This document shows, one piece after another, positions 61,001 to 64,000 of a DNA stretch of 64,000 bases (its first letter is position 1; every line of letters starts with the position of its first letter). Source of the stretch: Kryptolebias marmoratus (lineage: Eukaryota; Chordata; Actinopteri; Cyprinodontiformes; Rivulidae); assembly GCF_001649575.2 (NCBI RefSeq), contig NC_051441.1, positions 17,405,947 to 17,469,946 of the forward strand, written 5' to 3'. The notes beneath the pieces were generated by a model, which made no database searches, was not told the origin of the DNA, and was given only the letters and a program-made list of their open reading frames with translations. The translations under genes were made by a program, and so were the position numbers.

Positions 61001-63448
61001 GCGAACCAGCTCCGCTAGAGCACCGAAATCCTCCATTCTGAACGGAGCGCAAAGTAACAAAAATTGGGAGGTGCAGACGATGCGTCTTATATATGACAAA
61101 AGTTCGAAAATGGACTTTTCATTGACAGTGCGCCCTGTATAAATTCAGTAAATCTTCAATGAAGACTTACAAACTACAGCTGCTAATGTTTCCCCTTCAA
61201 ACTACAGGACAAAACACACAAAGATAACACGGCTAAAATAAATTCGGACACTGCAGCTGTGACGTTCTCTGACAGGAGGTTAACCGCCTGGCGTGGACGT
61301 TAGAGTGAAACTCCTTTCCGTTTCATTTTTTTTACTCTTGTCACAACAGAGAAAAGTCGCTCACTCCGGTGAACTCAGATGGGAGGTGACAACAAGCTGC
61401 TTAATTCTGAGTTTGATCGACTCCTTTCCTCGGAGACTGATCAACGAGACGTTCAAACTTCATTTCCTCAGCATTAAAGTCGGCAAACTGCATGAGCTCA
61501 AGCGAACGTAACGCAGCAGCACAGACTCCGCCTCTCGTCTGCAATTCCACCGGTCAAAGCCAGCCCGGCTGCAAACCTGATCGTCCTCCGCGAGTCTCGT
61601 GACGCCTCAATACGGCAAATGATCTCACCTGGACTTGCAGCTGCAGCTCTTTGTCCAGCAGCGCCCTCTTTTTCAGGATTTCGGCCTTCAGCTGCTCTTT
61701 GTGCTTGTACAGCAGCGCGGTCAGCTTCGTGGCGTTCTGCTTGGAGCGCTTCTGCTCCACCACCTCCTCCTTCTTCCGTTTCTTCGCCGCCTGCTTCTCG
61801 TCCTTCTCGATCTTGTCAAGGATGAACTTCATCACCTGGTTGCACACAATCAATCTGAAAGCAGAGAACAGAGTCTTTAAGCTGTAGCTTTAGAATCAGG
61901 TACGTCTAACATATGATTCTGTGAATAATCAGACTCCAACCTCTGGTTCTCCTCCCGCTCTGCTGCAGCCAGGCTCTTCCTTTGTTTCTGCTGCTCTGCT
62001 GATGAATTCTGCTTCACTCCCATCTGACATATGAAACTTTCAATTAATATCTTCAAATGTAAAGAATAATTGCAGTAAAAAAACAATCGCCGCTGCTTTT
62101 TTGATTAGCACCTGTTTCTGGATGCCGTCCTTGGGACTAACCACCTGCAGATTCGGCTCTTTTGGTTCCCTTTTAGCCTCGTGATGTTTCTTTTTCTTTG
62201 GCGGCTGCTGCTGCTGTAGTTGCTGCTGCTGCTGCTGCTGCATCCTCTGAAGCTGCTCCTGAACGTTTGCCGGCGCCTGTATGGTCACCATGTTCTGGAT
62301 CTGGTGGGCTTGAATTTGCCCGCCGGTCTGCTGGATCTGGATGGGCAGCTGCAGTTTGATTTGCTGGGGGACGGCGCCGCCCTGCTGCTGGGCCTGAGCC
62401 TGGATCTGGGCTTGGATCTGGGCCGCCACGTGAGGCGGCAGGGCCGACAGGAGCTGGACCGGCTGCTGGAGGCCTGAAACGGTGATCACCTGATGCCTGA
62501 TTGGGGACTGGACCTGAAGCTGAGGCTGGGCTTGAACCTGAGTTTGGTTCTGAGGTTGGAACTGGACTTGGAGCTTCGCCTGGACTTGGCCGTGGGCTTG
62601 GGCCTGAAGCTGTGGTGGAACTTGGGTTGGTTGGGGTGACTGGACTGAAAACTGGGGCTGTGTTTGGACTTGGGCTTGAACGTGTGACTGAATGTGAACG
62701 TGGGGTTGTTGCGAGGCCTGAGCTTGGATCGGGCTTTGCTGCTGAAGCTGGACCTGCGGATGGAGCTGGGGTTGGATTTGGGGCTGTAGCTGAAGCGGAG
62801 TTTGGGCCTGAGACGGGACCTGAGGCTGCTGCGGGGCCTGGGGCTGTGTTTGAAACGAAGCTTGCACCTGGGGGTGGTACTGAGGCGGGACCCTTGGCTG
62901 GGCTTGGGTTGGGGATTGGACCTGAGTAAGGGGTTGTACTTGGGCATGAGGTGACTGTTGAGTTTGAGGCTGAATTTGTGCCCGGGGCTGAAACTGAACC
63001 CGGACCTGGGGCTGAATGTGAGCTTGCACTTGGGTTTGAACGTGCGACATTTGCTGGACTTGACCAGAGGGCGGGACCTGAACCTGTGCACAGATTTGAG
63101 TTTGACCCTGGGGCCGAATCGGAGTATGTGTTTGGGGCTGCAGCTGAGGCTGCGGGGGTCTCACGGCAGACACAACAGAAGAGACCGGGAGTCCCTTCAT
63201 GTGAACCTGCACCGCTGAGACGGGCATATGAGTCACCTGCTGCACCGATACGACTTGTGCTTGAGACTGAGGAGTTAGAGATGTCTGAGGCAAGAGATTA
63301 ACAGGGGAGAGCGTGGAGGCCGATGCAGGAGCGGAGCCGGGCACGGAGGTAGGTGGTGTAACCGGAGCCGCTGCCTGCTGAGCCGTCTGAACCGGACCCG
63401 AGACTGGAGTCCAGACCTGGGGCTGAGCTGCTTTCTGTTCTATCAGAG
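57947..63448 (-). CDS. bptf: BPTF, NURF chromatin-remodelling subunit: C-terminal part (9 exons, 5' end outside window)
   Basis: The largest NURF subunit reads H3K4me3 through a PHD finger and acetylated histones through its bromodomain, targeting the ISWI ATPase to nucleosomes. The 930 codons here cover, in order: a Gln-rich region (63448-62112), a conserved basic helix ending [20 protein letters not shown], a charged RDRD/KDKD region, two PHD fingers (YCIC...GCDLC...WFHGAC...VCSDC and YCIC...GCDRC...WYHGRC...VCPQC), and a bromodomain ([16 protein letters not shown] ... [11 protein letters not shown], where the first Asn is the acetyl-lysine contact). Exons: 63448-62112, 62023-61941, 61854-61629, 60469-59979, 59898-59722, 59605-59413, 58564-58480, 58397-58211, 57962-57947. 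All phases match. The DDT domain and N-terminal PHD lie beyond the right edge. Confidence 0.96.
58021..58050. repeat. (CA)n microsatellite
   Basis: About 30 bp of CA dinucleotides in the last bptf intron, 58 bp from the terminal exon. Confidence 0.95.
58211..58397 (-). CDS. bptf: bptf bromodomain exon 2
   Basis: Encodes [20 protein letters not shown] through [12 protein letters not shown]. Contains the acetyl-lysine-binding Asn in CRYYNPND. Donor AG|GTAAGC. Confidence 0.97.
58480..58564 (-). CDS. bptf: bptf bromodomain exon 1
   Basis: Encodes [20 protein letters not shown] then YRVIKEPM, the first helix and ZA loop including the WPF shelf. Acceptor TTTCAG after a T run, donor GTAAGC. Confidence 0.97.
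58565..59412 (-). other. bptf: bptf intron before bromodomain
   Basis: Non-coding, with an (ATC)n tract at 58847-58873 and a TTTA-rich piece near 58700. No repeat family or exon recognised. Confidence 0.55.
59413..59605 (-). CDS. bptf: bptf final PHD exon
   Basis: Encodes [20 protein letters not shown] through LKRILRSLQ. Carries GCDRC, WYHGRC and VCPQC zinc ligands; with YCIC from the upstream exon they complete the H3K4me3-reading finger. The binding tryptophan is in NWYHG. Confidence 0.97.
59722..59898 (-). CDS. bptf: bptf PHD cassette exon
   Basis: Encodes [20 protein letters not shown] through [13 protein letters not shown]: the second half of one PHD and the first half of the next. 177 nt, phase 2-2, donor CA|GTAGGG. 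It begins and ends at the same point of the PHD repeat as its neighbours. Confidence 0.95.
59979..60469 (-). CDS. bptf: bptf charged-repeat exon and start of first C-terminal PHD
   Basis: Encodes [20 protein letters not shown], an Ala-rich helix, then about 90 residues of alternating Arg/Lys and Asp/Glu, a lysine run, and [15 protein letters not shown], the first half of a PHD finger. Donor AA|GTGAGC. The DNA of the charged part (about 60090-60330) is a G/A-rich hexamer-like repeat on the minus strand. Confidence 0.93.
60690..61150. mobile_element. Non-autonomous transposon with TATAAGGCGCAC-type ends, copy 2
   Basis: The left end CCCGTATTTTCCGGTCTATA and right-end subterminal TGACAGTGCGCC match the 30592-31345 element in inverted orientation. 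It preserves the empty site GACGTAAGCG where copy 1 received a Harbinger-like insert. The minus strand carries a short open stretch, [19 protein letters not shown]..., like a DNA-binding domain start. It lies in a bptf intron. Confidence 0.65.
60911..61036 (-). pseudogene. MADF-like domain fragment inside transposon
   Basis: About 40 codons starting [20 protein letters not shown] and ending near SQKDAAPT. The pattern L-x-ELVR-x-YxxFYD-x-S-x-x-DxKD resembles the first helices of MADF/Myb-type domains that accompany PIF/Harbinger transposases. Only the beginning survives. Assignment by eye. Confidence 0.4.
61151..61628 (-). other. bptf: bptf intronic DNA without recognised features
   Basis: The right half of the intron before the charged-repeat exon. 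Non-coding, mixed composition, no repeat recognised. Confidence 0.5.
61629..61854 (-). CDS. bptf: bptf conserved basic helical exon
   Basis: Encodes [20 protein letters not shown] through [11 protein letters not shown]. Strongly conserved with mammals and predicted coiled coil. Acceptor TTTCAG, donor GTGAGA, ending in phase 0. Confidence 0.96.
61941..62023 (-). CDS. bptf: bptf exon after Gln-rich exon
   Basis: Encodes [20 protein letters not shown] then AEREENQR (27 codons plus 2 nt). Acceptor GTCAG; the donor AG|GTTGGA is weak. Phase agrees with both neighbours. Confidence 0.85.
62112..63448 (-). CDS. bptf: bptf Gln-rich exon
   Basis: A 1337-nt exon, acceptor TTATAG at 63450-63449, donor CAG|GTGCTA at 62112/62111. 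Encodes about 445 residues, roughly a third Gln, with long alternating X-Q stretches (for example [11 protein letters not shown]) and a polyQ tract ([20 protein letters not shown]) near the 3' end. Ends SPKDGIQKQ in phase 0. An overlapping frame on the other strand is a composition artefact. Confidence 0.93.
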
Positions 63449-64000
63449 CTATAACAGGAGAGAAAACAGGCAAAAACAAATTAAACCAATGTCAAAGAAC
63501 GCAAAACGACCACAAGGAAGTGTGATGTATACAGTCATGGGAAAGAGAAAGTCCAGCCTATTTCAGTTGTAGGGCTTTAAGTATCAGGACATAATAAGAA
63601 ACATCTCGGACTGCAATGCTCAGAGACGTAATAATAATAATTAAAAAAGTTATTCTCACTCAGCAGGTTAAAGTTCATGACAGAACAACTAGAAAAAGAC
63701 TGAACTAGGATGACTTGCAAGAAAAAAAAGCCTCTTCTCTAAAAACAACGTGGCAGAATGACTAAGGTTTGTTAAGTTGCGTCAAAACAAACCACAGGTC
63801 TTCTGGAACAACGTCCTTTGAACAGACAAAGCAGAGCGGTTTTACCCATCAATCAATCAATCAAATTTTATTTGTATAGCACATTTCAGCAGCAAGGCAT
63901 TTCAAGGTGCTTTACATAATTAAAAAACAAAATAAAAACAGCATGTGACAATGAATAAACAGTAAGAAAGAGACAAACATCAAAACCCCGCACTCTAACC
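63449..64000 (-). other. bptf: bptf intron (runs off the window) with repeat tail
   Basis: No further exon is visible. From about 63845 the sequence ATCAATCAATCAAATTTTAT, then TTGTATAGCACATTTCAGCA, is the start of a dispersed repeat very common in teleosts; it continues past the window edge. Confidence 0.6.
63845..64000 (+). repeat. Dispersed fish repeat (ATCA)n-TTTATTTGTATAGC, partial
   Basis: (ATCA)4 followed by a conserved AGCAAGGCATTTCAAGGTGC and [16 protein letters not shown] recognise the pattern from many fish genomes but not its class; it may be a SINE or LINE end. Confidence 0.55.

Noticed and set aside
62486..63301. Long open frames on both strands over the bptf Gln-rich exon
   Set aside because: They are shadows produced by the repeated CAG/CAA-type codons. 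The minus-strand Gln frame has correct splice sites and continues into conserved bptf exons; the others do not.

Overview
This window is vertebrate nuclear DNA, almost certainly from a ray-finned (teleost) fish. It has intron-rich genes with GT-AG splice sites, long AT-rich introns, CpG-rich promoters, many (CA)n-type microsatellites, and fish-type dispersed elements (tRNA-derived SINEs, hAT and Harbinger MITEs, Tc1 relics). Nothing bacterial, organellar or CRISPR-like is visible. I cannot name the species; repeat styles suggest a percomorph fish, but that is a weak inference.

Three protein-coding genes lie head-to-tail on the minus strand. In transcription order, from high to low coordinates, they are as follows. 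(1) The last nine coding exons of bptf (57947-63448; the gene begins beyond the right edge) encode a Gln-rich region, a basic coiled segment, a charged low-complexity region, two tandem PHD fingers and the bromodomain of the NURF chromatin remodeller. (2) A complete kpna2 (importin alpha, 52871-55393, ten coding exons, 523 aa) has a compact CpG promoter at about 55650-55840. (3) A complete smurf2 (363-51139, 18 coding exons, 754 aa) is a C2-WW-WW-WW-HECT ubiquitin ligase with an 18.6-kb first intron and a CpG-rich promoter at about 51000-51720. I checked each exon by reading splice sites and phase; all three open reading frames close without a frameshift or internal stop.

The rest is intron and intergenic DNA rich in dead or non-autonomous transposons. 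These include a hAT MITE with a perfect 8-bp target duplication, a Harbinger-like MITE nested in another transposon (its 3-bp target duplication is confirmed by an empty second copy in the same window), a three-copy family with roughly 90-bp inverted ends, two degenerate Tc1-like transposase relics, three SINEs, a non-LTR retrotransposon tail beside an assembly gap, and several repeats I cannot name. Gaps or ambiguous bases lie at 34238-34251, 40600-40608, 40714-40933 and 48540.

The genes are unrelated in pathway: chromatin remodelling, nuclear import, and ubiquitin control of TGF-beta/BMP signalling. They share only neighbourhood. I found no undescribed gene system. The best leads are exon-architecture variation in bptf, the kpna2 promoter layout, and the unnamed repeat families.
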